A stretch of 64,000 nt of DNA from Paenibacillus sp. JZ16 (GCF_015326965.1 NZ_CP017659.1:6771001-6835000), one strand, 5' to 3'; numbered from the stretch's first letter, positions 36,707 through 45,143 are shown. Notes: generated by a model from the letters alone, not told the origin. Numbers and translations are program-made.

Positions 36707-36729
36707 GCTCTGTGACTAGGTCACAGAGC
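36707..36729. promoter_or_regulatory. Crp/Fnr-type palindrome overlapping the regulator stop codon
   Basis: GCTCTGTGAC (36707-36716) and GTCACAGAGC (36720-36729) are exact inverted repeats around TAG. The core TGTGAC-tag-GTCACA resembles the Crp/Fnr operator TGTGA-N6-TCACA with one base fewer in the centre. It lies 73-95 bases upstream of the peroxiredoxin start. It could also act as a hairpin at the end of the regulator mRNA, but no T-run follows. Confidence 0.5.
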
Positions 36730-37389
36730 AGCTTCTGTTAGACAGGCCCGGTCGATTATTTTCACCCAGCCTCTTCCTGTCTCCAGCCATCCTTTCTTTT
36801 GGAACTGGCCCAGCGTACGGGAAACGACCTCTCTTACGGAGCCAATGTCATCCGCAAGCTCTTGGTGGGTTGTGCGCACTAGTGGATGTTCATCCGAGCT
36901 GATGCGCAGCAGGGTCCTGGCAAGGCGCTGCTCCAGCGGTAATGTCTGTCTCTCCTGCAGCATGTTTGCCATCCGCAGTGTTCCATCAAGCAGACCGCCA
37001 AAAATAGCGCTGCGGATGGGTTCATACACCTGCAGCCAGCGGAGGAAGCTGTTTTTCAGCACATACAAGACCTCGACCTTGGACTCGGCAATCAGAGTGC
37101 CCGGATAGTCCTGCCCGCTTAGCCCGCTAAGTACGAGGAGCGAACAGACTTCTCCGGCTGATAGAATGTTTAATACCGATTCGTTGCCATCTTCGTGGAT
37201 GATCGTGATACGTGCCGATCCGCTGATGAGGAACATGCCATAGATCGCGGCATCCTCTCGTTGAAAGATTCTCGATTTGGCTTCAAAATGTTTGGTAAAC
37301 GGATTAGCTTGAATCCATTCTTCCGGTTGTACGACTTTCAAATAAGGGAAAATGTCGGTTATCTGCTTATCATTCAATTCAGGCTTCAT
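36721..37389 (-). CDS. Crp/Fnr-family transcriptional regulator
   Basis: About 222 residues: an N-terminal cyclic-nucleotide-binding-like beta-barrel (AAIYGMFLISGSARITII, SAGEVCSLLVLSG) and a C-terminal Crp-type helix-turn-helix (THQELADDIGSVREVVSRTL). There is no N- or C-terminal cysteine cluster, so it is not an iron-sulfur Fnr. The ATG at 37389 is preferred over ATG 37416, which lacks a ribosome site. It may control the peroxiredoxin gene downstream through the palindrome at 36707-36729; the effector is unknown. Confidence 0.85.
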   Translation of the reverse strand: MKPELNDKQITDIFPYLKVVQPEEWIQANPFTKHFEAKSRIFQREDAAIYGMFLISGSARITIIHEDGNESVLNILSAGEVCSLLVLSGLSGQDYPGTLIAESKVEVLYVLKNSFLRWLQVYEPIRSAIFGGLLDGTLRMANMLQERQTLPLEQRLARTLLRISSDEHPLVRTTHQELADDIGSVREVVSRTLGQFQKKGWLETGRGWVKIIDRACLTEAAL

Positions 37390-37524
37390 GATGGGTTTCC
37401 GCCTTTCGGTAATCATGCAAGGACATGCGAAACTGCTATTCTATATAGTTACATTTCGGCCTGACAAAGTTCAAGCGGATTTATTCGGATTTCATGCGGA
37501 AGGACTTCTTTGGCGATGGTTTGC

Positions 37525-37530
37525 TATAAT
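37525..37530 (+). promoter_or_regulatory. Candidate -10 (TATAAT) for cobQ
   Basis: TTGCTATAAT with a consensus -10 lies 43 bases before the cobQ start; no good -35 is seen. No cobalamin riboswitch signature is visible in this gap. Confidence 0.4.
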
Positions 37531-37572
37531 GATATAAGCAAGCGGTATAGGTCAGGGAAAAGGGTGAGGAAG

Positions 37573-39204
37573 ATGAATGAAACAGAATACATAAGGGATA
37601 CACCCATGAATATCAGGAAGAGGCAAGGAGCGGTACTCATGCTGCAGGGCACCGCTTCGGATGTGGGGAAAAGCATCGTCACAACAGCGCTATGCCGCAT
37701 ATTTCTACAGGATGGTTATCGCACGGCTCCATACAAATCGCAAAATATGGCTCTTAATTCCTATGTGACCCTGGATGGCAAAGAGATCGGCCGAGCACAG
37801 GGCGTACAGGCTGAAGCCTGCGGCATTGCCGCAACAACGGACATGAATCCGATCCTGATCAAGCCGATAAAGGACATGCATTCGCAAATCGTGATCCACG
37901 GCGTACCTCAAATGCAGATGAGTGCAATGGATTACCGGACTTTGTTCCTGCCGAAGGCTAAAGAGATTGTGCTGGATGCACTGGATCGACTGCGGGAGAG
38001 CTACGACATCGTTGTTATGGAGGGGGCGGGAAGTCCGGCGGAGATCAATCTTAAGGACCGGGACATTGTTAACATGAATTTGGCAGGATGGGCGGATTCA
38101 CCGGTTATTCTGGTTGCCGATATCGATCGCGGAGGTGTGTTCGCTTCCATAGTAGGTACGCTTGAACTGCTTGAGGCCCATGAGGTGGCCAGGGTCAAAG
38201 GATTTATCATTAACAAATTCCGCGGGGATCTGGCGCTGCTTCAGCCGGGACTGGACTGGCTTGAAGAGCGGACAGGTATTCCCGTGCTGGGCGTACTCCC
38301 TTATATTCAGGACATGCGGATCGAGGCTGAGGATTCGGTTGTGCTGGATGAGCTTCAGAATCAAAGACTGGAACAACGAGACCTCGATATTGTCGTGATC
38401 CGGTATCCGCGTATTTCGAACTTTACGGATGTTGATGCGCTGCGCATGGAACCGGATGTTGTCGTTCGCTTCGTCCAATCGGCGGATGAACTTGGAATGC
38501 CGGACGTCATTATTTTGCCTGGTACCAAGGATACGATCAGTGACCTCGGGTTCCTCCAGGATCGGGGACTGGCCGATGCGATTTTGAGCCAGACGCGGCA
38601 GCGGGATGTGCAGCTGGTTGGCATCTGCGGGGGATATCAAATGCTGGGCGAGCAGCTGTCGGATCCGCATGCGGTCGAAGGGAGCGTTCGGGAAGCGAAG
38701 GGGCTCGGCCTGCTGCCGATTCAGACTTCCTTTTCAAAGCATAAAAGGACCGTTCGGGTGAAAGGGAAGTTGTTACAGGAACATTCGCTGAGGTTCGTTG
38801 TCTCGGATACAGAGGCGGATTCGTCGATTACGGCCTATGAAATCCATATGGGCGTGAGCGAGTGGAGCGCCTTGTCTGGCGGCTCAGAATACCGCCCGCT
38901 TTTTTCGATTGAAGCGGATGGCACAGATGCTTTAAAGACGAAAGAAGATATTCAACCGCATATTGAAGGGACAGCTACTTCGGATGGACGCATATGGGGA
39001 TGTTATCTGCATGGCTTGTTTGACAATGATGTCTTTCGCAGATCCTGGTTGAATGGCATTCGGATGAAGAAAGGGCTAACTCCAATTATGGAAACGTTCA
39101 AAGCAGAAGAGCGCAAATTCGCGGAATTTGACCGTGTAGCGGAAGTCGTTCGTAATCATGTGGATATGAAAAAAATATATGAAATCATCGGTTATACGCA
39201 TTGA
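37573..39204 (+). CDS. cobQ: Cobyric acid synthase
   Basis: About 543 residues. CobQ uses ATP and glutamine to amidate four carboxyls of adenosylcobyrinic acid a,c-diamide. The P-loop is LQGTASDVGKS (residues 24-34), followed by SQNMALNSYVT. The glutaminase domain has LVGICGGYQMLGEQL with the catalytic Cys, YEIHMG and WGCYLHGLFDN with its His. The length is slightly above the usual ~500 because of a ~20-residue N-terminal extension. ATG 37573 has GGTGAGGAAG upstream. No other cobalamin gene is adjacent, so the gene is detached from a cob operon or serves salvage. Confidence 0.9.
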   Translation: MNETEYIRDTPMNIRKRQGAVLMLQGTASDVGKSIVTTALCRIFLQDGYRTAPYKSQNMALNSYVTLDGKEIGRAQGVQAEACGIAATTDMNPILIKPIKDMHSQIVIHGVPQMQMSAMDYRTLFLPKAKEIVLDALDRLRESYDIVVMEGAGSPAEINLKDRDIVNMNLAGWADSPVILVADIDRGGVFASIVGTLELLEAHEVARVKGFIINKFRGDLALLQPGLDWLEERTGIPVLGVLPYIQDMRIEAEDSVVLDELQNQRLEQRDLDIVVIRYPRISNFTDVDALRMEPDVVVRFVQSADELGMPDVIILPGTKDTISDLGFLQDRGLADAILSQTRQRDVQLVGICGGYQMLGEQLSDPHAVEGSVREAKGLGLLPIQTSFSKHKRTVRVKGKLLQEHSLRFVVSDTEADSSITAYEIHMGVSEWSALSGGSEYRPLFSIEADGTDALKTKEDIQPHIEGTATSDGRIWGCYLHGLFDNDVFRRSWLNGIRMKKGLTPIMETFKAEERKFAEFDRVAEVVRNHVDMKKIYEIIGYTH

Positions 39205-39253
39205 ATGATAAGGAATGCATCCGAACATTCAGGTAATAATGATGAAGAGGAAG

Positions 39254-39282
39254 ATAACACCATGCAGGCAGCATGGTGTTAT
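39254..39282 (+). terminator. Hairpin terminator after cobQ
   Basis: A perfect 12-bp stem ATAACACCATGC/GCATGGTGTTAT (39254-39265 and 39271-39282), followed by TTGTATGG, a modest T-tract. Confidence 0.7.
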
Positions 39283-39306
39283 TTGTATGGAGCGAACAGA
39301 AAAAAG

Positions 39307-39336
39307 TTGATTAATTATAGGATAGGGGGGTATACT
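39307..39336 (+). promoter_or_regulatory. Promoter of the YtkA-like/glutaredoxin pair with G-run before the -10
   Basis: TTGATT (39307-39312), an 18-base spacer and TATACT (39331-39336). The spacer holds ATAGGATAGGGGGG immediately before the -10; GGGGTAT-type tracts of this sort occur in copper-responsive CsoR operators, but the palindrome is incomplete here. Confidence 0.5.
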
Positions 39337-39396
39337 AAATATATAGACGCATGATCATTCGTCTTGCAGTATATTCGATGATTGGAGTGATAGCCC

Positions 39397-40269
39397 ATGT
39401 TGAATAGGAAGGGCACCATACTAACCTTAACGGGCATACTTGCTTTTGGATTGTTGACAGCATGCGATAACGCGAAGCTGGCCCCCGATGCGGGCGGTCA
39501 TGGCGGGAACCATAAAAAGGAAAATGAAAGCCATGAAACGAACGGGCATGGCGAACACGCTGGCGGGCATGAAACGGCCTCAGATCATTACAACGCCGCG
39601 TTTACATGGAATGAACCGGTAAGAGCAGGCGCCGAATCCGAGCTGACGATTCGAATTACGGATCAAGACGGTGGACCTGTCCAGGATTTTGATGTCAATC
39701 ATGAGAAGCTCCTGCATCTGATCATCGTGAATCGCGATTTGTCTTTCTTCGAGCATATTCATCCGGATTACAAGGAGAATGGCGTATTTACCGTGAACAC
39801 GACATTCCCGGCTGGCGGCGACTATAAATTGTTCGCTGATTTTGTGCCTAAGGGTGCTGGAGGGGCCACGCTAAGCGAATGGGTTCAGATTGAGGGAGAA
39901 GCAGGGGAATCTTCGGCGATTCAACCGGATTCCAGCCTAATCAAACAAGTAAACGGCAAGGAAATTGAACTGAGCCTAAGCAATACGTTATCGAATGAAG
40001 AGGTTGTGCTCGCCTATCATATTCAGGATGCCAAGACAAAGCAAGGAATCAACAACCTGGAGCCATACCTGGGCGCAGTGGGGCACGTGGTCATTCTGTC
40101 CGAAGACGCTGAGCAGTACATTCATGTACATCCCCTGGACGAACGGAGCACAGGACCCCATGCGGAATTCGCCACTACCTTCCCACACAGCGGTATCTAC
40201 AAAATCTGGGGACAATTTCAGCATCAGGGTGAAGTGATGACCGTGCCTTTTGTTGTTGAGATTAAATAA
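39397..40269 (+). CDS. YtkA-like secreted lipoprotein, His-rich
   Basis: A 290-residue protein. The lipoprotein signal ends in GLLTAC. A His-rich linker follows (residues ~33-65, with HGGNHKKE and GHGEHAGGHE), then two beta-sandwich regions with repeated landmarks: LLHLIIVNRDLSFFEHIHPDY and LFADFVPKGA in the first, GHVVILSEDAEQYIHVHPLD and IYKIWGQFQHQG in the second. This is the YtkA/FixH-like pattern, often found with copper handling; the His residues would suit metal binding, which is inferred. GGAGTGA lies 6 bases before the ATG. It is followed 23 bases later by a glutaredoxin gene. Confidence 0.7.
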   Translation: MLNRKGTILTLTGILAFGLLTACDNAKLAPDAGGHGGNHKKENESHETNGHGEHAGGHETASDHYNAAFTWNEPVRAGAESELTIRITDQDGGPVQDFDVNHEKLLHLIIVNRDLSFFEHIHPDYKENGVFTVNTTFPAGGDYKLFADFVPKGAGGATLSEWVQIEGEAGESSAIQPDSSLIKQVNGKEIELSLSNTLSNEEVVLAYHIQDAKTKQGINNLEPYLGAVGHVVILSEDAEQYIHVHPLDERSTGPHAEFATTFPHSGIYKIWGQFQHQGEVMTVPFVVEIK

Positions 40270-40292
40270 TTTTCGCTTGAGGAGTGATCGAT

Positions 40293-40532
40293 ATGACAGA
40301 ATCATTAAAAATCTATACCATACCCACTTGCAGCGACTGTCATCATGCCAAGCGTTACTTCAAGGAGCAGGAGGTACCGTATACGGAGTATGATTGCACA
40401 CAGAACCCGGAATATCCGGAAGAAGTACGACGTCTGACAGGAAAGCAGATTGTACCTACGATCGTTATTGGTGACAAGGTATTTATCGGATTTGCCGATA
40501 ACTTTCAGGAGATCAGGGAATTGATTAAATAA
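40293..40532 (+). CDS. Glutaredoxin-like protein
   Basis: A 79-residue single-domain glutaredoxin. The redox pair is in IPTCSDCHHAKRY (Cys13, Cys16), and the glutathione-binding cis-Pro region reads KQIVPTIVIGDKVFIGF. It is likely a cytoplasmic thiol oxidoreductase of the NrdH/YruB type. GAGGAG lies 8 bases before the ATG; a GTG at 40284 is in frame but inside that ribosome site. Co-transcribed with the YtkA-like lipoprotein gene. Confidence 0.85.
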   Translation: MTESLKIYTIPTCSDCHHAKRYFKEQEVPYTEYDCTQNPEYPEEVRRLTGKQIVPTIVIGDKVFIGFADNFQEIRELIK

Positions 40533-40551
40533 TAAGGGCGCATGGAAATGG

Positions 40552-40596
40552 AAAAGAAGCACGGATCGTTCCCGCGGGAGGATCCATGCTTCTTTT
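40552..40596 (+). terminator. Terminator after the glutaredoxin gene
   Basis: AAAAGAAGC-ac-GGATC (40552-40567) pairs with GATCC-at-GCTTCTTTT (40581-40596). It also suits the converging oxidoreductase gene. Confidence 0.85.
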
Positions 40597-40694
40597 GCTG
40601 GTGAGGAGCCAAAAAGTATCGCCTTAGACTAGTCAGTAAGCGTAATGCTTCGTTGCATGCTAGCCCCATGCCGCTAATCGCTCCCTTATGCCTA

Positions 40695-41633
40695 TCAAGA
40701 CGATGGGCGCTTGCGGATCAGTTCAATCACGCTGGCGAAGTCGTCCCCTCCATGTCCATCCTCCACCCGGCGTTTCATCAGCTCGAAGATCGGTGTGAAT
40801 GTCTCGGGGCTGACGCCTTGTACCCTGCTAACCTCCCCGATGGTGTCGTGGGCGGCCTGCATCGCCAGGCTCGCATCCTTGGCGGAGTAATCACCGGAAT
40901 CGATCTGCTTCGCCATCTCCGGCATGGTGGACATCATGGCTTGCAGAAAAGGCATCAGCAGCGTCGTCGTGAAGTCCAATGCCTTCACGCCTTCGGTGCC
41001 CACAAGCGCCACCGCATGGATAAAGCCCCCGAACATACCGTACATTCCGCTTAGCAGTGCCAGGTCATTCAGTGGGGCAAGCGCAGGATCGGAACCTAAA
41101 TAGTGACTTGTACCTAAGCTGTCCAATACCTGTTTATAATTATCGTAAGCTGTCTTCGAACCGCTGTAGAGGATAACGGCATGGGGCGTGGCGATCAAGG
41201 AAGGGACGGCCATGATGCCGCCATCCAGATACTCGGCGCCATGGTTTCTCATCCATGTCCCCATCGTGCGGGCCTCTTCGGGAGTACCGGTTGTCAGATT
41301 TACGACAACCTTGCCGGAAAGCTTCTCCTTCATGGGTTCCAGAATATGGCGGGCAGCATCATAGTCAAGTACGCAGACGACCACGAGGGGACTGGCGGCG
41401 ATGGCATCTGCGATTTCCGTAGCGCCGGAGGCACCTAAGCCTACAAGCTCAGCGGCTTTTTCAGGTGTGCGGTTCCAGACTGTGGTGGCATATCCGCTGT
41501 GCAAGAAGGTGCGGGCCAGCTTGGACCCCATGGAGCCTAATCCGATCACGGTTACTGAAGGAAGGGTGGAGCTGTTTGCCTTCGCATCGTGAAGATGGTT
41601 AACGTTTGATGATCTATCAAGATTTGCATTCAT
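40695..41633 (-). CDS. Imine-reductase-like NAD(P)-dependent oxidoreductase
   Basis: About 312 residues of the 6-phosphogluconate/3-hydroxyisobutyrate dehydrogenase superfamily. The N-terminal Rossmann motif is VTVIGLGSMGSKLA, and WNRTPEKAAEL indicates NADP preference. DGGIMAVPSLI and APLNDLALLSGMYGMFGGF match bacterial imine reductases, where the latter segment carries the catalytic residue position. The substrate is unknown. AAAGGGG lies about 9 bases before ATG 41633. The promoter region carries a dyad at 41679-41692. Confidence 0.78.
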   Translation of the reverse strand: MNANLDRSSNVNHLHDAKANSSTLPSVTVIGLGSMGSKLARTFLHSGYATTVWNRTPEKAAELVGLGASGATEIADAIAASPLVVVCVLDYDAARHILEPMKEKLSGKVVVNLTTGTPEEARTMGTWMRNHGAEYLDGGIMAVPSLIATPHAVILYSGSKTAYDNYKQVLDSLGTSHYLGSDPALAPLNDLALLSGMYGMFGGFIHAVALVGTEGVKALDFTTTLLMPFLQAMMSTMPEMAKQIDSGDYSAKDASLAMQAAHDTIGEVSRVQGVSPETFTPIFELMKRRVEDGHGGDDFASVIELIRKRPSS

Positions 41634-41667
41634 CGGTAAAACCCCTTTCTGGACTGGAATGATACCG

Positions 41668-41699
41668 ATTCTAAAGTATGACACTAGTGACAATGTCAA
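41668..41699 (-). promoter_or_regulatory. MerR-type promoter with dyad for the imine-reductase-like gene
   Basis: On the minus strand TTGACA (complement of 41694-41699) and TAGAAT (complement of 41668-41673) are separated by 20 bases. The dyad TGACACTAGTGACA (41679-41692, CACTAGTG core) sits in the spacer. A stretched spacer with a central dyad is the layout of MerR-activated promoters; a TetR- or HxlR-type operator is the alternative. The rest of the 329-base gap up to 41962 shows no gene. Confidence 0.5.
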
Positions 41700-41962
41700 G
41701 ACAGATCATCATCATGAAATTTGATGCTACACCTAATAAAACGTAAAAAATCAGGTACTGTGCGGCCAGAATGTTCGTTTTCATCAATTTTTTAATGGTA
41801 ATTCGCAGGTGTAAATAATCAGAAGCAGTGTTATTATATGGGTTGCGTCTTTTGGAAAAGATCGCTGGGCAAGCGTCGATATCCCATCGTAGATTTTTTG
41901 AAACGATTCGGAATATAACACGTATCAATACTCACTGCTTAGATGGAAGGGGTAGACACACA

Positions 41963-42178
41963 GTGGATAATGGGATGAACGTCATTTTGTTTGAAAAGAG
42001 GTCGGACGGTGAGCTGGTTCAGATTGAAGAGCGGTCATGGACGATGAACATGGTAGCTGCACTGGAGCATGTGAATTATATCGTTGTTGGCGGCCGGGAA
42101 TATGAAACGATTGAAGGCAGATTAAGTGTAGACACGGGTAAACTTGAGCTTCTGCTCGTCCCGATGCGGAACGATTAA
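41963..42178 (+). CDS. Small hypothetical protein, first gene of the ygiBC-like operon
   Basis: A 71-residue acidic protein starting MDNGMNVILFEKRSDGELVQ, with a central IVVGGREYETIEGR. No membrane segment or signal is seen, and I do not recognise a family. The GTG at 41963 follows GGAAGGGG by 10 bases; ATG 41975 is an in-frame alternative with no ribosome site. Only 24 bases separate it from the next gene, so it belongs to the operon that ends with the potassium channel. Confidence 0.55.
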   Translation: MDNGMNVILFEKRSDGELVQIEERSWTMNMVAALEHVNYIVVGGREYETIEGRLSVDTGKLELLLVPMRND

Positions 42179-42202
42179 TCCTGTCCGAAAGGAGAAACCA
42201 TC

Positions 42203-42883
42203 TTGAGTAATGAAAAAGACAAAAAAGATCAGCCTGCATCCAAATGGCTGACGCCGGAAGGCAAACCGATTCGGGTCTTGTCGAGCTCGCTGGGCATCGC
42301 CTTGCTGGCGAACGCATTTCTGGTATCGGGCGCAGCAGCGAAAGACCTCGCTTCGGAAGCGGTTACCTCATCCGAAGAGCCGCAGCTGGTGTCCTGGTCA
42401 ACAGAAGAAGTAAAGAAGTATTTTGACAAGAATGTTGATTGGAACATTCCGTTTCCTAGCGAGAAAGAATTCCAGGAAGAACCGGTAGAAGGTGCCGCTG
42501 CAGGATCAGGTTCGGGCGGCGGAACAACGATCGTCAACAACTATGGCGGGTACAATTCCGGCTTCGGCTGGGATGATTTGCTGCTCTATCACATGCTGTT
42601 CAACAATGGTTCGTATTATTCATCCAGCGGATGGTACAACAATCATCGCGGTTATTATGCGAATAACGGCAAGCCATATAAACCCCGCACCTATTCAAGC
42701 GGTACGTTCCAGAACAAACCGGTGGTGAACTCCAACGTCCGTCCTAAGACCTCAACGTCATCTTCGGGGACGATTACGCGTCGTTCCACGTCGTCGAAGT
42801 CCGGGGGCATTGGCGGCAAATCCAGCGGGTTCAGCTCGTCGGGTTCGAAATCCAGCTCCAGATCCGGCGGTTTTGGAGGATGA
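42203..42883 (+). CDS. Ser/Gly-rich YgiB/YjfM-like protein
   Basis: A 226-residue protein with one hydrophobic segment (about residues 26-48, ending SGAAAKD, signal-like), a Tyr/Asn-rich middle (YNNHRGYYANNG) and a long Ser/Gly-rich tail ending SSSRSGGFGG. E. coli YgiB and YjfM (DUF1190) have the same layout and a similar Ser/Gly C-terminus, and are also encoded directly before a glutathionylspermidine-synthase-like protein (YgiC/YjfC). Homology is therefore suggested by context and composition, not by clear sequence identity. The TTG at 42203 is chosen for AAGGAG 8 bases upstream. Confidence 0.55.
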   Translation: MSNEKDKKDQPASKWLTPEGKPIRVLSSSLGIALLANAFLVSGAAAKDLASEAVTSSEEPQLVSWSTEEVKKYFDKNVDWNIPFPSEKEFQEEPVEGAAAGSGSGGGTTIVNNYGGYNSGFGWDDLLLYHMLFNNGSYYSSSGWYNNHRGYYANNGKPYKPRTYSSGTFQNKPVVNSNVRPKTSTSSSGTITRRSTSSKSGGIGGKSSGFSSSGSKSSSRSGGFGG

Positions 42884-44079
42884 GTCACGACAGCGTATTC
42901 ACCGTATCGGGACTGCCTGACCCCAATCGGGAGGGACGCGTAGCGGAGCTCGCGGAGCTCGGCTTTACCTGGGCGGATTTGGAAGGGGAGGCCTACTGGA
43001 TAGACCAGCTTGTCACCATACGCCAAGAGACCTATCGTGAGCTGGAAGAAGCGGCTGCGGTATTATGGGCCATGCTGGACAAAACCGTCCGTTATATCCA
43101 TCGCAATCATCATATATACAGTTTAATCGGCATTCCGCCCGTCCTGTGGCAGATGCTGGACGAATGTCCCCTGCCGGAAGAGGGATTGATCAGCCGGTAT
43201 GCCAGGTTTGATTTTGCTATTGCCCATGACGGCAGCATCAAGCTGCTGGAGCTGAATGCGGACACGCCGACAGGCTATGTTGAGGCTTCCATTGCAACGC
43301 CGTGGATGTGCGCTCAGGCCGGTATCTTCTCTCCCAACGAACGGATGCAAGAGCTGGTCGCACAAGCGTGGGGAGTTGAGCGTCCGGATACGGCCGCCTG
43401 CATTGCTTACGGCGAGCATAAAGAGGACTCCGGGACGATCGAAGCATTGGTCCGGCACAGCGGGCTGGATATCCGGCTGGTGGATTGTCTTGATCTGTGG
43501 GTGGACGAAGGCATGCTGAAGGACGGGGATGGCCGGGAGATTCACCGGATGTTTGCCCTATATCCGAAGGAATGGATGTCCGTCGATGATGGCGGAGATG
43601 CGCTTGCCTATGCCATCGAGACAGGACGACTGCAGCTGTTCAACCCACCGCACAGCATTCTGCTGCAATCCAAAGGACTGCTTGCCGCCATGTGGGGGAT
43701 GTACGAGCTGGGCCTTTTGTTCGATGAGAAAGAACGTGAAGCCATCGTCAATTATATGCTGCCGACATACAACAAACCGGTATTCTCCGGCAATTTTGTA
43801 TCAAAGTCGATGTTCGGCCGCGAGGGTGGTTCAGTTAAGCTGTACGACCAGGCCGGACAACTCGAGGTAGAGGATCAGGACGGCTATGATACAAGTGTCA
43901 TGTTTCCGACGGTCTATCAGCGGAGGGCAGACCTGGCCCGCGTCGAGACGGCGGAAGGCGAATTTCATTTACTGACAGGATTGTTCGTCCTTAACGGAAT
44001 CCCTTGCGGTTTGCTGGGACGGGCGGGCGGTTTGATTACGGGTAATTCCAGCCATTTTATCGCAATGGGAGTGAAATAA
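42880..44079 (+). CDS. YgiC/YjfC-like glutathionylspermidine-synthase-family ATP-grasp protein
   Basis: A 399-residue protein. LLELNADTPTGYVEASIATP, LLAAMWGMYELG and VSKSMFGREGGSVKLY correspond to the ATP-grasp amide-ligase half of glutathionylspermidine synthase, as in E. coli YgiC and YjfC, which lack the amidase half. The E. coli paralogues bind ATP but do not make glutathionylspermidine, so the peptide or amine substrate here is unknown. Its ATG overlaps the TGA of the Ser/Gly-rich protein gene, suggesting coupled synthesis and perhaps modification of that partner. Confidence 0.82.
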   Translation: MSHDSVFTVSGLPDPNREGRVAELAELGFTWADLEGEAYWIDQLVTIRQETYRELEEAAAVLWAMLDKTVRYIHRNHHIYSLIGIPPVLWQMLDECPLPEEGLISRYARFDFAIAHDGSIKLLELNADTPTGYVEASIATPWMCAQAGIFSPNERMQELVAQAWGVERPDTAACIAYGEHKEDSGTIEALVRHSGLDIRLVDCLDLWVDEGMLKDGDGREIHRMFALYPKEWMSVDDGGDALAYAIETGRLQLFNPPHSILLQSKGLLAAMWGMYELGLLFDEKEREAIVNYMLPTYNKPVFSGNFVSKSMFGREGGSVKLYDQAGQLEVEDQDGYDTSVMFPTVYQRRADLARVETAEGEFHLLTGLFVLNGIPCGLLGRAGGLITGNSSHFIAMGVK

Positions 44080-44754
44080 ATGCAGTTGAAACAAAAAAGA
44101 AGGCAGCATAGCGGTGCTCCTAAGGGAAAGAGGAAACTTCAGGTTGTCCTGACGGTAATGATCCTATCCCTCATGGTCCTGGCGCTGAGTGCATGCTCCG
44201 GCAATGGGTCGACGGTATTCCACACCGGATCGGAGGAAGTATCCTCAACCTCTGCTCGCGTGCCTTGGGACTACCGGATCATTGAAGGGACCGTTGGCGA
44301 TTTGATTGGCGGCGATATGACCGTCCTGCCGGACAACGAGCTGCTGCCAAACGATAACAATTATGCTACCGGGGATAAAATTTGGACGCTTCAATTCATG
44401 GATGCGGAGCTTACCACGGATGCGAATCAGCGCAATGATATCCGATTATCGTCTTGGCAGACGATTAAGTCGTTTAAGGACAAAAAAACGGCGGAATCGG
44501 ATTTAACCAACCTGAAAGTCACGGTCAAAACCGATGTAAAGCTGGTTGGGGTTTATAAAACAACGTATAAAAAGGACACCAGGCATTTTGCTGTCATCGA
44601 GCTGCCGACGGGCAATCGGATCAAGCAGCCGATCGATGAGAAGCGTTATGCCGCAATGGAGAAGAAGGACAGGGTTGATGTTGTATTGGAGGAAGTGCAT
44701 GATTTCGCCGATTACGACTTGGCCTATGCAAAATTTCGGGGGTGGGCGGATTGA
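44080..44754 (+). CDS. Lipoprotein of unknown function (possibly DUF4247)
   Basis: A 224-residue protein with a basic N-terminus, one hydrophobic segment and the lipobox ALSAC at about residue 39. The mature part contains VPWDYRIIEGTVGDLIGG and FADYDLAYAKFRGWAD. I associate this type of lipoprotein with the DUF4247 group found beside DUF350 genes in Bacillales, but that assignment is from memory. The ATG immediately follows the stop of the ATP-grasp gene, with GGAGTGA as ribosome site, so it is part of the same operon. Confidence 0.55.
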   Translation: MQLKQKRRQHSGAPKGKRKLQVVLTVMILSLMVLALSACSGNGSTVFHTGSEEVSSTSARVPWDYRIIEGTVGDLIGGDMTVLPDNELLPNDNNYATGDKIWTLQFMDAELTTDANQRNDIRLSSWQTIKSFKDKKTAESDLTNLKVTVKTDVKLVGVYKTTYKKDTRHFAVIELPTGNRIKQPIDEKRYAAMEKKDRVDVVLEEVHDFADYDLAYAKFRGWAD

Positions 44755-45143
44755 CGGTCGTCATTAATATTGTTGTAAGTGTAATCTGCATTATCGTGCT
44801 TCAATTGCTGGGTATGTTGATTTTCAGCTGGATGACCCGGTTTAACGACATGGAGGAGCTGAAGAAGGGCAATGTTGCGGTTGGCCTTGCTTTTGGCGGC
44901 AAGTTTATGGCAACGGCCATTATTCTGGGCATATCCGCATATACGAATTCATCGATCTGGCACATGATGCTGTGGTTTGCCGTCGGGTATGTATGCTTGA
45001 TTGTCGCCTATTGGGTATTCGAGCTGGCTACGCCGGGCATTCGTATTAGCGAGCATCTGCAAAAGGGGAACGTTGCGATCGGCATTCTGCTTGCGATGGT
45101 GTTTATCGGTACGGCCTTTGCAATCAGCAGCCTGATTATTTAG
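44751..45143 (+). CDS. DUF350 (YjfL-like) membrane protein
   Basis: About 130 residues with four membrane helices arranged as two similar halves. Each half has the family hallmark: ELKKGNVAVGLAFGGKFMAT and HLQKGNVAIGILLAMVFIGT. DUF350 proteins such as E. coli YjfL are small membrane proteins of unknown function often located with ygiC-like genes. The TTG at 44751 overlaps the TGA of the lipoprotein gene (TTGA) behind GGGGGTGGG; GTG 44742 is an alternative start adding three residues. Confidence 0.8.
   Translation: MTVVINIVVSVICIIVLQLLGMLIFSWMTRFNDMEELKKGNVAVGLAFGGKFMATAIILGISAYTNSSIWHMMLWFAVGYVCLIVAYWVFELATPGIRISEHLQKGNVAIGILLAMVFIGTAFAISSLII

Noticed and set aside
36707..36729. Simple intrinsic terminator of the Crp/Fnr gene
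   Set aside because: The 3' side continues AATGGAGTCC on the transcript without a T-run, and the core resembles a protein-binding site instead.
37390..37572. Cobalamin riboswitch upstream of cobQ
   Set aside because: No B12-box or characteristic helices were visible; only a -10 and a ribosome site are supported.
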